Source: an uncultured Psychrobacter sp.
Lineage (GTDB): Bacteria > Pseudomonadota > Gammaproteobacteria > Pseudomonadales > Moraxellaceae
Assembly: GCA_947495055.1 (NCBI GenBank)
Contig: CANLXO010000002.1
Location: forward strand, 186,001 to 250,000
Direction of reading: 5' to 3'
DNA length: 64,000 bases
Positions 23,820 to 34,012 of the stretch are shown in pieces (the stretch's first letter is position 1; each line of letters opens with the position of its first letter). Both the position numbers and the translations under genes were made by a program. Under the pieces are notes generated by a model that had not been told where the DNA came from, did no database searches, and saw only the letters and a program-made list of their open reading frames with translations.

Positions 23820-25136
23820 TTACTGAGCGGCAGCGTCTTGCTCAAAGAGTTTCATCAGCTCCTCACGCATACGATCGCGCTCAGCCTCTGTCATCATGGG
23901 CGTGTCGCCATCATCTTGCAAGTGCGGGTTGCTGCGACCGCCCAGACCCTCTTGCTGCATCACGACAGGGCGCTGTACGGCTTCTTGCGTTGGACGCTCC
24001 TCTAATACAACTTCAACCTCAGCGTTTTGGCCACGGCGTAGAATCTGTGTATTGAGCGCAGTATTTGGCGGCTTACGTGCCACGTACTGAATGAGCGTAT
24101 TAGCATCAGTCATCTCAACGCCATCGATAGTGAGGATGATATCACCCACTTGCAAGCCGCTCTTGGCAGCAGGGCCCTGTGGTACGACGTTCAATACCTC
24201 AACACCCGTTGTAGTCTCAAGCTGAGTAGGATCACGCAGCTGCGACTGAATCTCAATCCCGAGCCAGCCGCGGCTCACGCGACCGTCTTTGATCAGCGCA
24301 TTCATCACTTGCTCAACGAGCGCCGTTGGGATGGCAAAGCCAATACCCATCGAACCGCCAGAGCGGGAGAATATCACGGTATTGATACCGACCAGCTCAC
24401 CGCGAGCATCGACGAGTGCGCCGCCTGAATTACCCGGGTTAATCGCCGCGTCCGTCTGAATAAAATCCTCAAACTTATTGACACCAAGGCCAGTACGACC
24501 TGTGGCTGAGATAATACCTTGAGTAACGGTCTGCCCGACACCGAATGGGTTACCAATCGCTAAAGCTAGGTCGCCCACACGAATAGGCTCTTCGCGAAAC
24601 CCTAATGGCGTCAATCCCGTCATATCGACGCGAATTACGGCTAGATCGCTATCAGGATCAGTGCCGATGACTTTGGCGCGACTTTTGCGGCCGTCACTAA
24701 AGGCAACCGTAATCTCATCGGCTTTTTCGACCACATGGGCGTTGGTTACGATATAACCATCTTCTGATACAATGACGCCAGAGCCTAGGTTAGTAGCCCC
24801 TTGAGACTGCTGATCGCCATGATTTTCAAAAAAGCGGCGCAGCACAGGATCATCTATATACGGATGCTCTGCCATCGTCTGCGTGGTATAGATATTAACC
24901 ACCGACTGCGACGCACGCGCAACCGCATCATGATACGATGACACAGGGACAGGGGTATTTAGGTTGGGACTAGGCTGCTCAATGACGGGCGGTTTGGGCG
25001 GCTCCCAAGCTTGTGAGGGCGCCTGCTGCATACTGGTAAACAACCAGACAAACCCAGCGCTTACGATTAACAATAACACCCACGGCACCCACTTCCACAG
25101 TGATGACTTTTTATTGGTGTTTGGAGATAACGACAT
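23820..25136 (-). CDS. HtrA family serine protease, DegS/AlgW type
   Basis: A 438-residue periplasmic protease with an uncleaved N-terminal membrane anchor (about residues 13-35, LWKWVPWVLLLIVSAGFVWLF). The trypsin-like domain has a complete triad: His134 (TNAHVV), Asp164 (DSDLAVIR) and Ser237 (NPGNSGGAL). A single PDZ domain follows (about 290-388, GVEVLNVVPQGPAAKSGLQVGDIIL), then a hydrophilic Gln/Glu-rich tail. One PDZ plus anchor fits DegS/AlgW, which trigger the envelope stress response by cutting an anti-sigma factor, better than DegP with two PDZs. AGAGG precedes the ATG. It diverges from the Nif3-family gene. Confidence 0.9.
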   Translation of the reverse strand: MSLSPNTNKKSSLWKWVPWVLLLIVSAGFVWLFTSMQQAPSQAWEPPKPPVIEQPSPNLNTPVPVSSYHDAVARASQSVVNIYTTQTMAEHPYIDDPVLRRFFENHGDQQSQGATNLGSGVIVSEDGYIVTNAHVVEKADEITVAFSDGRKSRAKVIGTDPDSDLAVIRVDMTGLTPLGFREEPIRVGDLALAIGNPFGVGQTVTQGIISATGRTGLGVNKFEDFIQTDAAINPGNSGGALVDARGELVGINTVIFSRSGGSMGIGFAIPTALVEQVMNALIKDGRVSRGWLGIEIQSQLRDPTQLETTTGVEVLNVVPQGPAAKSGLQVGDIILTIDGVEMTDANTLIQYVARKPPNTALNTQILRRGQNAEVEVVLEERPTQEAVQRPVVMQQEGLGGRSNPHLQDDGDTPMMTEAERDRMREELMKLFEQDAAAQ

Positions 25137-25358
25137 ACAAAACCTCTATAATTTGTATTATGCAAAGCTAATAATTAGTAATAATATACGCTGAGCCTAC
25201 GGATATGCATAAATTATAAAGGCCCTATTCATACAAAGGTAACTCATCGTGTTCTTATTGCGTTATTGTGCTTATCTACCCATTTGCAACACTACAACTA
25301 AACAAATACTGTATAAGTTTTATTTACGATTATTACAGCGCTACGGTTAGGAGAAGTT

Positions 25359-26189
25359 ATGACAACTAAAACGACAACGCATACCAAAGAAGTATCAACA
25401 TCAAACATACCTATAAACGTAACTGTCAGCGCGCAAGCGCTAACACAGTTCTGTGATGATTACCTGCAAGCGAATGCGTTCAAAGACTACTCGCCAAATG
25501 GGTTGCAAGTAGACGGAGGTCGTCCTATCACGCACATCGTTACTGGCGTGACTGCGTGTGAAGCACTGATTGATGCGGCGATTGAATCTGGTGCTGAGGC
25601 CATCATGGTACATCATGGTTACTTTTGGAGAGGCGAAGACGATACGATCACAGGCATGAAAGGTCGACGTATCCGCAAACTCATGCAACATGGCATCTCA
25701 CTTATTGCCTACCATTTACCGCTTGATGCTCATCCCATTATTGGCAATAACGCTATGTTAGCAAAGACATTAGGCTTGAGTATAACAGGGGCACTCTACC
25801 CTCATGAGACGCATCCTGTTGGCAATATCGCTACCTGTACGCCGCAAAGTGCCGACGATCTAAAAGCCACTATCCAAAAAGCGCTACAACGTACGCCTTT
25901 ACATATCCCTAGTTATGCAGACAATAAGCCTAGACTTATCGAACGCGTTGGTATTTGTACAGGCGGCGCGCAGGATATGATAGAGCAAGCCGCTATTATG
26001 AATTGTGATGCTTATATCTCAGGGGAGATATCAGAGCGTACCACTCATAGCGCGCGTGAGCTTGGTGTCGATTATTTCGCTTGTGGTCATCATGCCACAG
26101 AGCGCGGCGGCATTGATGCTTTAGGGGAGCTGGTATCTAAGCATTTTGGCTTGCCTGTCACCTTTATCGATATAGACAACCCTGCTTAA
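25359..26189 (+). CDS. Nif3-like dinuclear metal centre protein (YbgI family)
   Basis: A 276-residue member of the Nif3/YbgI family, which forms hexameric rings with a dimetal site. Typical parts are YSPNGLQVDGG near the N-terminus, the metal-binding MVHHGYFWRGE, ISLIAYHLPLDAHP and, near the end, DAYISGEISE and the final GHHATERGG. AGGAG is seven bases upstream. The molecular function of the family is still unsettled; GTP cyclohydrolase-like and hydrolase roles have been suggested. The first ~25 residues are a Thr/Ser-rich extension. Confidence 0.9.
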   Translation: MTTKTTTHTKEVSTSNIPINVTVSAQALTQFCDDYLQANAFKDYSPNGLQVDGGRPITHIVTGVTACEALIDAAIESGAEAIMVHHGYFWRGEDDTITGMKGRRIRKLMQHGISLIAYHLPLDAHPIIGNNAMLAKTLGLSITGALYPHETHPVGNIATCTPQSADDLKATIQKALQRTPLHIPSYADNKPRLIERVGICTGGAQDMIEQAAIMNCDAYISGEISERTTHSARELGVDYFACGHHATERGGIDALGELVSKHFGLPVTFIDIDNPA

Positions 26190-26917
26190 TTTAAAGATTT
26201 TGTCAGTGACATATGCCAAATTTTGCAAAAAAACCCCTATTGGCCTAAATATGACCGCTTATACCCTCACTGTTAAGTTTTATCGCCGTTTACTTAACCC
26301 CACTTGAATAATAGCGATAAAACCCTCATAGTAATAAGATGTAAAAGACTGCTTTGTCATGAGGCATTCCATTTATTACAGCTTCCGGTTATGGTGCTAT
26401 TAGCGTATATACTGTTCAAAATACAGTCTTTATACCTATAGTATCGCGGCAATAACAAAGCGCAATATTCGTTATAGATTAAGAGTATTTATCTTTGTGT
26501 TATTGATACCGCTAGATAACAGCCTATCAAGGTATGCTTACTATACTTTGACATCGTACAACCTGCATTGAATACTCTTTTATTGTATTGATGCACTTGC
26601 TGTTGTTTTATAACTTTCTCATGACCTTATCTGTACTATAGCGCCATTTAATCTGTTTTGATGAAGGAATCATCTGCATACTATCCTTCGTAATGCTGTG
26701 CGCGTCAGTTTCTTAATTGAACATCTTAACTCAGCTTGCACAAATAGATTACTTGCTTACGTCAGCTAATTAATGATTGGTATACGATGAGCGCTAATAG
26801 AACAAGACTATGCTCCAATCTATTAATGATAGGCTAAAGCACGGTTGAAAACGTACTGCTTTTGGATCTGTTAGGTACGTTTAAGATAAGTAGGATGGCT
26901 AAAATCAGGAGACATCC
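26190..26917. other. Long intergenic region, no feature recognised
   Basis: About 730 bases, AT-rich, with no ORF of convincing coding character, no tRNA and no obvious terminator. It must contain the promoter of the downstream transglycosylase gene. The size invites a check for a small RNA. Confidence 0.4.
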
Positions 26918-28126
26918 ATGCAACGTATTACTTATCGTGTCAAAGTGTCAACGCAAGGGGTTAAACGCCGTATATCGCATTTATTAGAGCCCTCTAAGCG
27001 CGCGCTTACCACTAGAAGTAACCTCTTTCCATCAAGCCCCACCCTCTCAAAAGTCCGTTTTGCAAAATCTAAAAAGTTCGTTCAAGTCTCAGGTATCGCT
27101 ATGCTATCTTTGCCAGCTGAGAGTTTGACAACTATGAATAATGACGTCGCAGCATATGACAATGTCATGCTTGAGCAGACGCTGACCATCGCAGCCGTAC
27201 CTGGTGATAGTACTTATTTTGCTACCGATGGTTTTCAGCATGGTTTTGGCTATGACTTAGTGCGTGATTACGCAGATAAGCTTGGCGTTAGCGTCAATCT
27301 AAAGGCTTATGCCAATGAGCAAGCGGCGCTAAAGGCGGTTCAAGCAGGCGCAGCGGATATGGCATTGACGACAGCCAGTACGCAACTGAAAAGTCAGCTT
27401 GGCGTGTCCTCAGTCAATCTAAGCTGCGGTTATGATAGTAATTTAACTGATAATGGTCTGCATCCAAAGGTGAGCTGGAGCTTTAATGGCTCAGATGATC
27501 CGCTATCACAAAAAGCCAGTACTTTTTTGTGTGATAGCATTAAGCTCGATGACACGCAAAAGCTGGCCGCATTTTATAATCAAAACTTATTAAAAGATGC
27601 CTATAGTCAGGATCATTTTCAAAAAACCTTGACTGAGACTTTGCCCGATTATCAGTCGTCGTTTCAGCAGCAGGCACAAAACTACAATCACGATTGGGAG
27701 CTGCTTGTCGCTATGGGCTACCAAGAGTCGCACTTAGATGCCAGCGCAGTGTCGCCAACGGGTGTACGCGGTATTATGATGCTTACCAATAGCACAGCTA
27801 AAGCGATGGGCGTCTCAGATCGCGTTGATCCATATCAAAGTATCGGCGGCGGCGCGCGCTACCTTGAGCAGGTCAAAGCAGATTTTGCTGATGTGCCAAA
27901 GACTGATCGCATCTGGTTTGCCTTAGCAGGTTATAATATGGGACCAAACGCGGTAAAACGTATTCAACGTGAGCTGCGCGCGCAAGGGATAGATGATAAG
28001 AGCTGGGCGAACGTCTATGATTATCTCTCAGAAAATAGAGCCTCAAACAGCCGTTATGGTCAAGCGATGCACTATGTTAGTAATATCAGAAACTACCTGC
28101 AAACCCTAAAGACGCAAACTGTATAG
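26918..28126 (+). CDS. MltF-like lytic transglycosylase
   Basis: Cleaves peptidoglycan between MurNAc and GlcNAc. The C-terminal SLT domain (about residues 255-400) has the catalytic Glu in AMGYQESHLDA, followed by SPTGVRGIMMLTNSTAK and GYNMGPNAVKRI, as in MltF. Upstream of it a partial solute-binding-protein-like domain is seen (TIAAVPGDSTYFATDGFQHGFGYDLV, DMALTTAST). At 402 residues it is about 80-100 shorter than typical MltF, and the N-terminus is odd: a basic ~60-residue start with only a weak hydrophobic stretch (VSGIAMLSLPAES) and no clear lipobox. AGGAGA supports the ATG. Convergent with the MltD-like gene. Confidence 0.85.
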   Translation: MQRITYRVKVSTQGVKRRISHLLEPSKRALTTRSNLFPSSPTLSKVRFAKSKKFVQVSGIAMLSLPAESLTTMNNDVAAYDNVMLEQTLTIAAVPGDSTYFATDGFQHGFGYDLVRDYADKLGVSVNLKAYANEQAALKAVQAGAADMALTTASTQLKSQLGVSSVNLSCGYDSNLTDNGLHPKVSWSFNGSDDPLSQKASTFLCDSIKLDDTQKLAAFYNQNLLKDAYSQDHFQKTLTETLPDYQSSFQQQAQNYNHDWELLVAMGYQESHLDASAVSPTGVRGIMMLTNSTAKAMGVSDRVDPYQSIGGGARYLEQVKADFADVPKTDRIWFALAGYNMGPNAVKRIQRELRAQGIDDKSWANVYDYLSENRASNSRYGQAMHYVSNIRNYLQTLKTQTV

Positions 28127-28185
28127 TCTTGATTAGCCTGTACTTTGAGTAGATTAGATTGATATCGCTTAAGTTCAACAGACCT

Positions 28186-28218
28186 AAAAAAGCGGCTCCT
28201 ACAAGAGCCGCTTTTTTG
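28186..28218. terminator. Bidirectional terminator between two lytic transglycosylase genes
   Basis: AGCGGCTC (28191-28198) pairs with GAGCCGCT (28205-28212), extended by A-runs and T-runs to a stem of about 13 bp, so it can serve both convergent genes. Confidence 0.9.
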
Positions 28219-28250
28219 TGCTTAACGATATTTGTATTTAATGATCAAGA

Positions 28251-31238
28251 TCAACGATTAGGCACTGTTAAGCGCTGTCCGCGTTGTAGCATGGTGTCTG
28301 CTGCGATATCATTCATATCTGCAAGCTCTTGTGTCGATACGCCGTACTTGCGTGCAAGTCCAATCAAGCTATCGCCTGAACCTACAGTATAGCTGACAGT
28401 CACTTTGGGTACTTTAATTGTCTGTCCGCGCTGCAACTGAGCATTACTTGCGATATTATTAGTCGCCGCTAAGTCCTCAACTGATACGCCAAAGCGGCGT
28501 GCCAATGCAATCAAGCCATCGCCTGATTGTACTTTGTAATTCTCAGTATTGTTAAGCTTCTTACCACTACTGCTCGTTGCAGTGCTGCCACTGCTGCTAG
28601 TGCTATTACTGCTACTAGCACTGCTTGGAGCGCTATCTTTGGCGGGAATCGTAATCGTACGTCCTCTGATGAGATTGGATCTTGTGGTCAAGTTATTAGC
28701 AGCAGCCAATTCACTTAAGCCAATATTATAACGATTAGCGACGCCTGTTAGCGTGTCGCCAGATTGAACCTTGTAGCTTACAGGTTTGTCATTTAGCTGA
28801 CGCTCGACTGTGTCCTTTGACACCGGTACTTTAATCGTCTGACCACGTTGCAAGCGTGCACGCGCATTAAAACTACTATTAACAGCCGCAATTTCGCTAG
28901 CACTCACATCCAAGCTATTAGCAATACCGATCAAGGTCTCCCCTGATTTTACCGTATAGTTCGTTGTAGACACTGAGCTATTACTAGTGGTGTCGTTGCT
29001 GCGATTTGTGCTCACATTAGCGCTCGCTGGCACGACTAGTCTTTGACCGACATATAGAGAGTCTGTAGTGCTCAGTCCGTTTAGGTTAGCCAGTGTTGAC
29101 GTTGGAATATTAAACTGACGCGCTAAGGCAATAAGGCCATCGCCCGATTTGACTGTATAGCTCTTGGTCGGTATTTTCGATGAGCTGCTCGATGAGCCAC
29201 TAGATCTAGTCGATGGCGCAGCAGGTGTACTCGCAGGCGCTTTTACTTTGCCTGGGACAAGCCAGAGCTTTTGCCCTATGAGTAGATCAGCGCGGCTGCT
29301 TAGATTATTGTAAGTGGCTAGCTGGGTCACTGACATATCAAAACGGTTGGCGGTACCTATGAGCGTATCGCCGCTTTGTACCACGTAACTCTCAGGCTGG
29401 CTGGCAGTCTCACTGCTACTGCTAATAGGCGCGATAGTTTTGGCGTTATAAAGGTACAAGGTGCTACCCGATAATAGATTAGCACTTGGGTCAATCTGGT
29501 TCCATTGTGCAATATCACGCCAGTTTAGCCCAGCGCGGCTGGCGATGTTAGAGAGCGTATCGCCGCGTTTGACAGTATAGGTGCTGCGCGTACCCTGCGG
29601 TTTTGCTTTGCTAGGCTTAGTACTTGCGCCTGATGAAAAGGTGATTGTCTTCTCTTTACCGCTCGCCTCTAATATAGACTGCTGCGTCTGTATCGCGGAC
29701 AACTTGATGTTGCCATCGACCGGACTGATCGCTTGGCTGACTTCATTAGTCTGTCTTTGAATTTGGCTGGCAATAAAGTCGCGCTCTTCTTTAGTCAGTG
29801 GCGGCTCTTGGACGATCGTATTATTACTGGTAATTGACGCTGATGTAGTCGGCAAGCTATTACTGCTTTGTAGTTCAGCATTGATTTTTTTGGTCTCATT
29901 GCTGGTAATCGCAGGCTCAGTACGTAGCGAGGTGTTATTGCTATATACAGAGCTACTAGTAGGCGTAACCGATGGCGAGATATAACTGGTCGTCTGCTGC
30001 GGCACCGTAGCACTTGCAGCATAGTCAGCCAAACCGCTGCCAGTAGATGGCAAAGACGAGCTAGTATAGGGCTGATTATTATAGCTTGGCGTCGCAGGCG
30101 TCGTTGCAGCGATCACATTGCTGCTACCATTACCTCTTAGGGTACTAAGTTTAGCATCGATATTGCTATCGACATCGTTTGGAATGACTACGCGTTGCGG
30201 GCCTGATTGATCAACTCGACCTGAGATAAGCGCAGTATTGAGGCGCTCAAGCTCATCATAGTTCACGCCTGTCACTTGCGCGACTTCTGCTAGGCTTACC
30301 CCATAATTGACAGGAACACTGCGAAAATGCTGACGGTTAGCGATAGCTGGCAAGTATACGCCATACTGCTCAGGCTTTGAGACGATCTCAGCGACGGCTA
30401 AGAAACGCGGTACATAGTTCATGGTCTCTGTCGGTAGTCTGAGTGACCAGTAGTCCGTTGGCAAGCCTTGAGCTGCATTGGCATCGATAGCTTTTTGAAT
30501 ACGACCTGGACCTGCGTTATAAGAGGCCAGTGCTAGCTCCCAGCTGCCGAACTGATTATATAGTGCGGTCAAAAAGTCGTAGGCGGCGCGCGTCGATTCA
30601 ATGACATCGCGGCGCCCGTCATAGGTGCTGCTTTGATTAAGACCGTAGATACGACCTGTACTTGGAATAAACTGCCACATGCCAGCGGCGGCGGCGCTAC
30701 TGGTCGCGCCTGGATCATAGGAGCTCTCAATGATAGGCAATAGGGCAAGCTCGGTTGGAATATTGCGGCGCTCAGCTTCTCGTACAGTATGATAAAGGTA
30801 GCGGCTTGAGCGCGCAGTCAAACGATTAAGATAGTCTTGGCGACTGGTGAACCAGCCCTTTTGCGCCTCAATACGCTGATTGTAGATCGGCTGACCCATA
30901 TTCATGCGGTAGCCTGCGCGCAGACGATTCCACAAATCACCATATTGCTGAATCACCAGTTTATTGCCCTCAACCATCGTCATATCAGTGGCTTCTAACA
31001 AGTCCGCTAGTTCATCTAAACTCTCAGCATCTAAATATGCAGTCGAATAATCAGTGCTACTTGGCGCTGTATTCACCGTAGGCTGCGTAGCGGGTTGTTT
31101 ATTGATAACAGGTTTCGTAGTTGCTCCCGTATTTTTTACCGTTGATGTGTTACTACAGGCGCTAATAAGCAGAGTCGATACCGCAAGCGCCAAAGGTAGA
31201 GCGATAAATGAGCGAGATTTTGAGGACACAGTAGACAT
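28251..31238 (-). CDS. mltD: MltD-like lytic transglycosylase lipoprotein with seven LysM domains
   Basis: A 995-residue peptidoglycan enzyme. A lipoprotein signal ends LISAC. The SLT domain lies at about residues 155-270 with catalytic Glu in LALLPIIESSYDPGA, then SAAAAGMWQFIPSTGR and LALASYNAGPGRI. A low-complexity Ser/Thr-rich linker follows. Seven LysM repeats fill the C-terminal half, starting at YTVKRGDTLSNIA, YVVQSGDTLIGTA, YTVKSGDGLIALA, YTVKSGETLIGIA, YKVQSGDTLTGVA, YKVQSGDGLIALA and YTVGSGDSLIGLA. E. coli MltD is 452 residues with far fewer LysM units. The many repeats suggest tight or multivalent binding to the sacculus. Sub-family naming is by architecture. Confidence 0.92.
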   Translation of the reverse strand: MSTVSSKSRSFIALPLALAVSTLLISACSNTSTVKNTGATTKPVINKQPATQPTVNTAPSSTDYSTAYLDAESLDELADLLEATDMTMVEGNKLVIQQYGDLWNRLRAGYRMNMGQPIYNQRIEAQKGWFTSRQDYLNRLTARSSRYLYHTVREAERRNIPTELALLPIIESSYDPGATSSAAAAGMWQFIPSTGRIYGLNQSSTYDGRRDVIESTRAAYDFLTALYNQFGSWELALASYNAGPGRIQKAIDANAAQGLPTDYWSLRLPTETMNYVPRFLAVAEIVSKPEQYGVYLPAIANRQHFRSVPVNYGVSLAEVAQVTGVNYDELERLNTALISGRVDQSGPQRVVIPNDVDSNIDAKLSTLRGNGSSNVIAATTPATPSYNNQPYTSSSLPSTGSGLADYAASATVPQQTTSYISPSVTPTSSSVYSNNTSLRTEPAITSNETKKINAELQSSNSLPTTSASITSNNTIVQEPPLTKEERDFIASQIQRQTNEVSQAISPVDGNIKLSAIQTQQSILEASGKEKTITFSSGASTKPSKAKPQGTRSTYTVKRGDTLSNIASRAGLNWRDIAQWNQIDPSANLLSGSTLYLYNAKTIAPISSSSETASQPESYVVQSGDTLIGTANRFDMSVTQLATYNNLSSRADLLIGQKLWLVPGKVKAPASTPAAPSTRSSGSSSSSSKIPTKSYTVKSGDGLIALARQFNIPTSTLANLNGLSTTDSLYVGQRLVVPASANVSTNRSNDTTSNSSVSTTNYTVKSGETLIGIANSLDVSASEIAAVNSSFNARARLQRGQTIKVPVSKDTVERQLNDKPVSYKVQSGDTLTGVANRYNIGLSELAAANNLTTRSNLIRGRTITIPAKDSAPSSASSSNSTSSSGSTATSSSGKKLNNTENYKVQSGDGLIALARRFGVSVEDLAATNNIASNAQLQRGQTIKVPKVTVSYTVGSGDSLIGLARKYGVSTQELADMNDIAADTMLQRGQRLTVPNR

Positions 31239-31577
31239 GATGAGGGGTGCTTCCTAACGATATGAGAAAAATAAAGGAGAATGACAGTATAGTATGCAAT
31301 ATAGACTAAAAACCAGTAGCAGAGTAAAGATAGTGCTTAGATTTTCAATACCACTTAAATATTGAGTAGTGCCTTGTAGCCAGTACCCAAATATAAAATA
31401 GGTTTGACGAAGTCATAACTTTATATCATGTTCAACGAGAATAGCGCAAATTTGACTGATAGCTAATATTTTATAAAAAAACCACTGACTTGAGTCAATG
31501 GCGTATTTGAGCACTTGATAACATGTGCTACATAAACATTCATTTAGGATTTAACTACACCTTAATGAATAATCGCT
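31239..31577. other. Intergenic region, no feature recognised
   Basis: About 340 AT-rich bases. AAAAACCACTGACTTGAGTCAATGGCG (31478-31504) contains a short CATTGACTCAAGTCAGTGG-type palindrome that might terminate the upstream minus-strand gene. Nothing else is supported. Confidence 0.35.
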
Positions 31578-32072
31578 TTAATTAATAGTCACTTGCGATA
31601 CTGCACGTAACAACAAGGCATTACCCGTTGACAAGGTCAAAGTCACCCGTGAATTGGTCACAAATGAAACGTCTTTGCCATCCTTAACCCAGCTCTCAGT
31701 CGTCGTCACATTCGCGCGAGCCTGCTCACCGGTCGTCACGATATTATCGATAGTAATGTCATAACGGTAGTTTGAGGTCTGATTCCAGCTATTTTGCAAA
31801 AGCTTTAGATAGGCATCTTTATCTAAGCTGGTAGTTTTACCTTTTCTAGATAAAGAGATAAGCGCATCATCAGCAACCAAACGCGATACTTGGCTGATGT
31901 TTTTATTATTTGCCGAAGCCTTCATTGATGAAGCATAGTTCTGTACCAAGGCCTCGGTCATAGTAGCGGCCTGCGCACTGATGCTTACTGTACTTGCTAG
32001 CACGGCTGCTGCTGCCACGCTTGAGCTTTTAATTAATAAAGCAAGCAAGCTTTTATCCCAGAGTCTTTTCAT
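31578..32072 (-). CDS. Exported NTF2-like protein, function unknown
   Basis: About 164 residues. The start at 32072 is preferred because AAGGA lies five bases before it; an ATG six bases upstream overlaps that site. A long signal peptide ends in a SAQAA-type cleavage site near residue 36. The mature part (ALVQNYASSMKASANNKNISQVSRLVADDALISL, a KDAYLKLLQNSW helix, then alternating strands ending LRAVSQVTIN) has the shape of a small NTF2/SnoaL-like alpha+beta protein. It has no catalytic signature. A periplasmic binding or envelope role is possible. It is monocistronic as far as can be seen. Confidence 0.75.
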   Translation of the reverse strand: MKRLWDKSLLALLIKSSSVAAAAVLASTVSISAQAATMTEALVQNYASSMKASANNKNISQVSRLVADDALISLSRKGKTTSLDKDAYLKLLQNSWNQTSNYRYDITIDNIVTTGEQARANVTTTESWVKDGKDVSFVTNSRVTLTLSTGNALLLRAVSQVTIN

Positions 32073-32212
32073 GGTCATCCTTAGTGTTTTATATTCTTTT
32101 GATTAATAGCTTTAGCCTAGCACTCAATTCTCACAGTCATGTAACAAGCTGTGTGCTTCTTCGCAGTATTATCTGTTACTTAAAGCTAAGTCAGTGATTA
32201 GGCAGTGAGCGA

Positions 32213-33514
32213 TTAAGCTCTAGTCTCACCAATACCACTGCTGTCATCATCTTGCTCATCATCACTGATCTTCATACCCAAACGCTCAACTCGGCGATCC
32301 ATCATCTGTCTTGCCAAGGCTTGCATATCTTCGACGCGATCGATCTCATCGACAATCTCAAGTCCAAGCAGAGTTTCAAAAACATCCTCTAAGGTGACAA
32401 GGCCTTTGACCTCGCCATACTCACCAACAGTGACCGCAATATGAATACGGTTTTTGAGCATAAGTTCTAGTAGATCAAACAGTTTCATCTTTGAGAAGAC
32501 AAAAGTGATATCACGTTTAAATTGGGTTAGTGGCTTGTGCATCGCATGATTGACTTTGGCAAGTAGCATATCTGTCTTTAGCACAAAACCTGTAATATTA
32601 TCCAAATCTTCATCATAAATAGGCAAACGTGAAAAGGTCAATTTGGGTCTATCGACCAAAAGCTCAGCAACGGTCTTTTTTTGCTCAAAGGCGAGCATCA
32701 CTGAACGCGGCGTCATAATGTCTTCGACTTTAATCGCACCAAAGGCTAATAAGTTGCGAATGATTCGTGATTCAAGTGGATCAATCTGCCCTGACTCTTC
32801 GCCGATACTGGCTAGTGCCGCAAACTCTCGGCGGCTAAAGACGTTGGCTTCTTTGCCGCGAACCAGCAACTTGGTCAATTTTTCTGATATCCATATCAGC
32901 GGATATAAAAGCACAATAATACCGCGTACAAACAGAGCCACTATGCCGCTCAGTTGACGCCAGTACACAGTACCAAGAGTCTTTGGGATAATCTCTGATA
33001 AGAACAAAATCGCTAGAGTCATCACCCCTGAAAACAGACCGAACCAAGTGCTACCAAATACGATCGTTGCCTGCGCACCCGCACCGATGGAGCCTAAAGT
33101 ATGCGCAACCGTGTTCAAGGTCAAAATAGCGGCAAGCGACTGATCGATATTATCGACTTTAAGACGCTTGAGCATGGCTGCTTTTTTGGGATTACGCTCT
33201 TGCACATCTGCAATAAAAGACGGCGTCATACTCAAAAGAACGGACTCTGCAAGCGAGCACAAAAACGAGATACCAATAGCAATAGCCACAAAGAGTATGA
33301 GTAAAGCAATACTCGTCGCTGTCGGCGCTGCTGTAGCCGCAGATGCTGTCGTTGCCGCCGCCGCTAGCACGGACTGCGGAGCTAGCGCGAGCAAGGCTAC
33401 AGCCAGCATCACTGCTCGTTTGCTGCTAGAAAAGATGAGCCTGTTTATCGGCTCAGGTTCTTCGGGGACGTCATTCTCGCGCGCTTGCGGATGACTGATC
33501 GTAGAGACAAACAT
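32213..33514 (-). CDS. CNNM/CorC-family membrane protein (DUF21 plus CBS pair)
   Basis: An integral membrane protein of the CNNM/HlyC family, linked in other organisms to magnesium or cobalt transport. The DUF21 domain (three to four helices) includes ISFLCSLAESVLLSMTPSF and LFLSEIIPKTLGTVYW, followed by the cytoplasmic CBS pair (IKVEDIMTPRSVMLAF, GFVLKTDMLLAKV, KGLVTLEDVFETLLG). There is no C-terminal CorC_HlyC domain; the protein ends in an acidic tail. The start is uncertain: the frame extends up to 33652, but the first 46 codons look non-coding, so MFVSTISHPQ at 33514 is chosen. Confidence 0.85.
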   Translation of the reverse strand: MFVSTISHPQARENDVPEEPEPINRLIFSSSKRAVMLAVALLALAPQSVLAAAATTASAATAAPTATSIALLILFVAIAIGISFLCSLAESVLLSMTPSFIADVQERNPKKAAMLKRLKVDNIDQSLAAILTLNTVAHTLGSIGAGAQATIVFGSTWFGLFSGVMTLAILFLSEIIPKTLGTVYWRQLSGIVALFVRGIIVLLYPLIWISEKLTKLLVRGKEANVFSRREFAALASIGEESGQIDPLESRIIRNLLAFGAIKVEDIMTPRSVMLAFEQKKTVAELLVDRPKLTFSRLPIYDEDLDNITGFVLKTDMLLAKVNHAMHKPLTQFKRDITFVFSKMKLFDLLELMLKNRIHIAVTVGEYGEVKGLVTLEDVFETLLGLEIVDEIDRVEDMQALARQMMDRRVERLGMKISDDEQDDDSSGIGETRA

Positions 33515-34012
33515 AGATATGGTGGACAAGTTAGGTAACCTAAACAAATGAGAAAAAGGAGCATAATGAGTTATGCTAAACGATAATGATAGTAGCACCG
33601 ATAGTGGCTTTTCACAATAACAGGCACTTGTTTTTGATGGTACCTGCCGCATATAAATTCAATAGTTAGCGCTAGCACTTTTAAAAGATTTTGGGCTTGC
33701 CAAAGTCTTATAACGACAAGCCTAATGATTTTAATACTGCTATGTGTACCACTGTATTTTGATACTTTATCTTAAGCGGATATCACTGTTATTTTGACTT
33801 TATATAATAGGTATTTTTTGCACCAAGCAGATTTATACCTTGTACAGTCAATGAACGATAACATCGATAGTAGTTAAAATACGCACTTGCTTAGGTGAAA
33901 TAATGCTAAGCCTATGATAAACAGTTACCAAGTCAAAGATTTTTTGTTACTATGCGTTTAATTTTATTATTGTGCTCAAATCTTTATCGTTAGTTAATCA
34001 CTGAGAGAAATT
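33515..34012. other. Divergent intergenic region upstream of yajC
   Basis: About 500 bases (less if the minus-strand gene starts further upstream). It should hold the yajC-secDF promoter. No queuine tRNA-ribosyltransferase gene (tgt), the usual yajC neighbour, is present. Nothing else recognised. Confidence 0.35.

Noticed and set aside
26190..26917. tRNA or known small RNA in the long gap
   Set aside because: No cloverleaf, CCA end or recognisable RNA motif was seen by eye; left as unexplained.
33515..33652. Extended N-terminus of the CNNM-like protein
   Set aside because: The 46 extra codons lack the character of the family and of a signal peptide, and no good ribosome binding site supports the upstream start.
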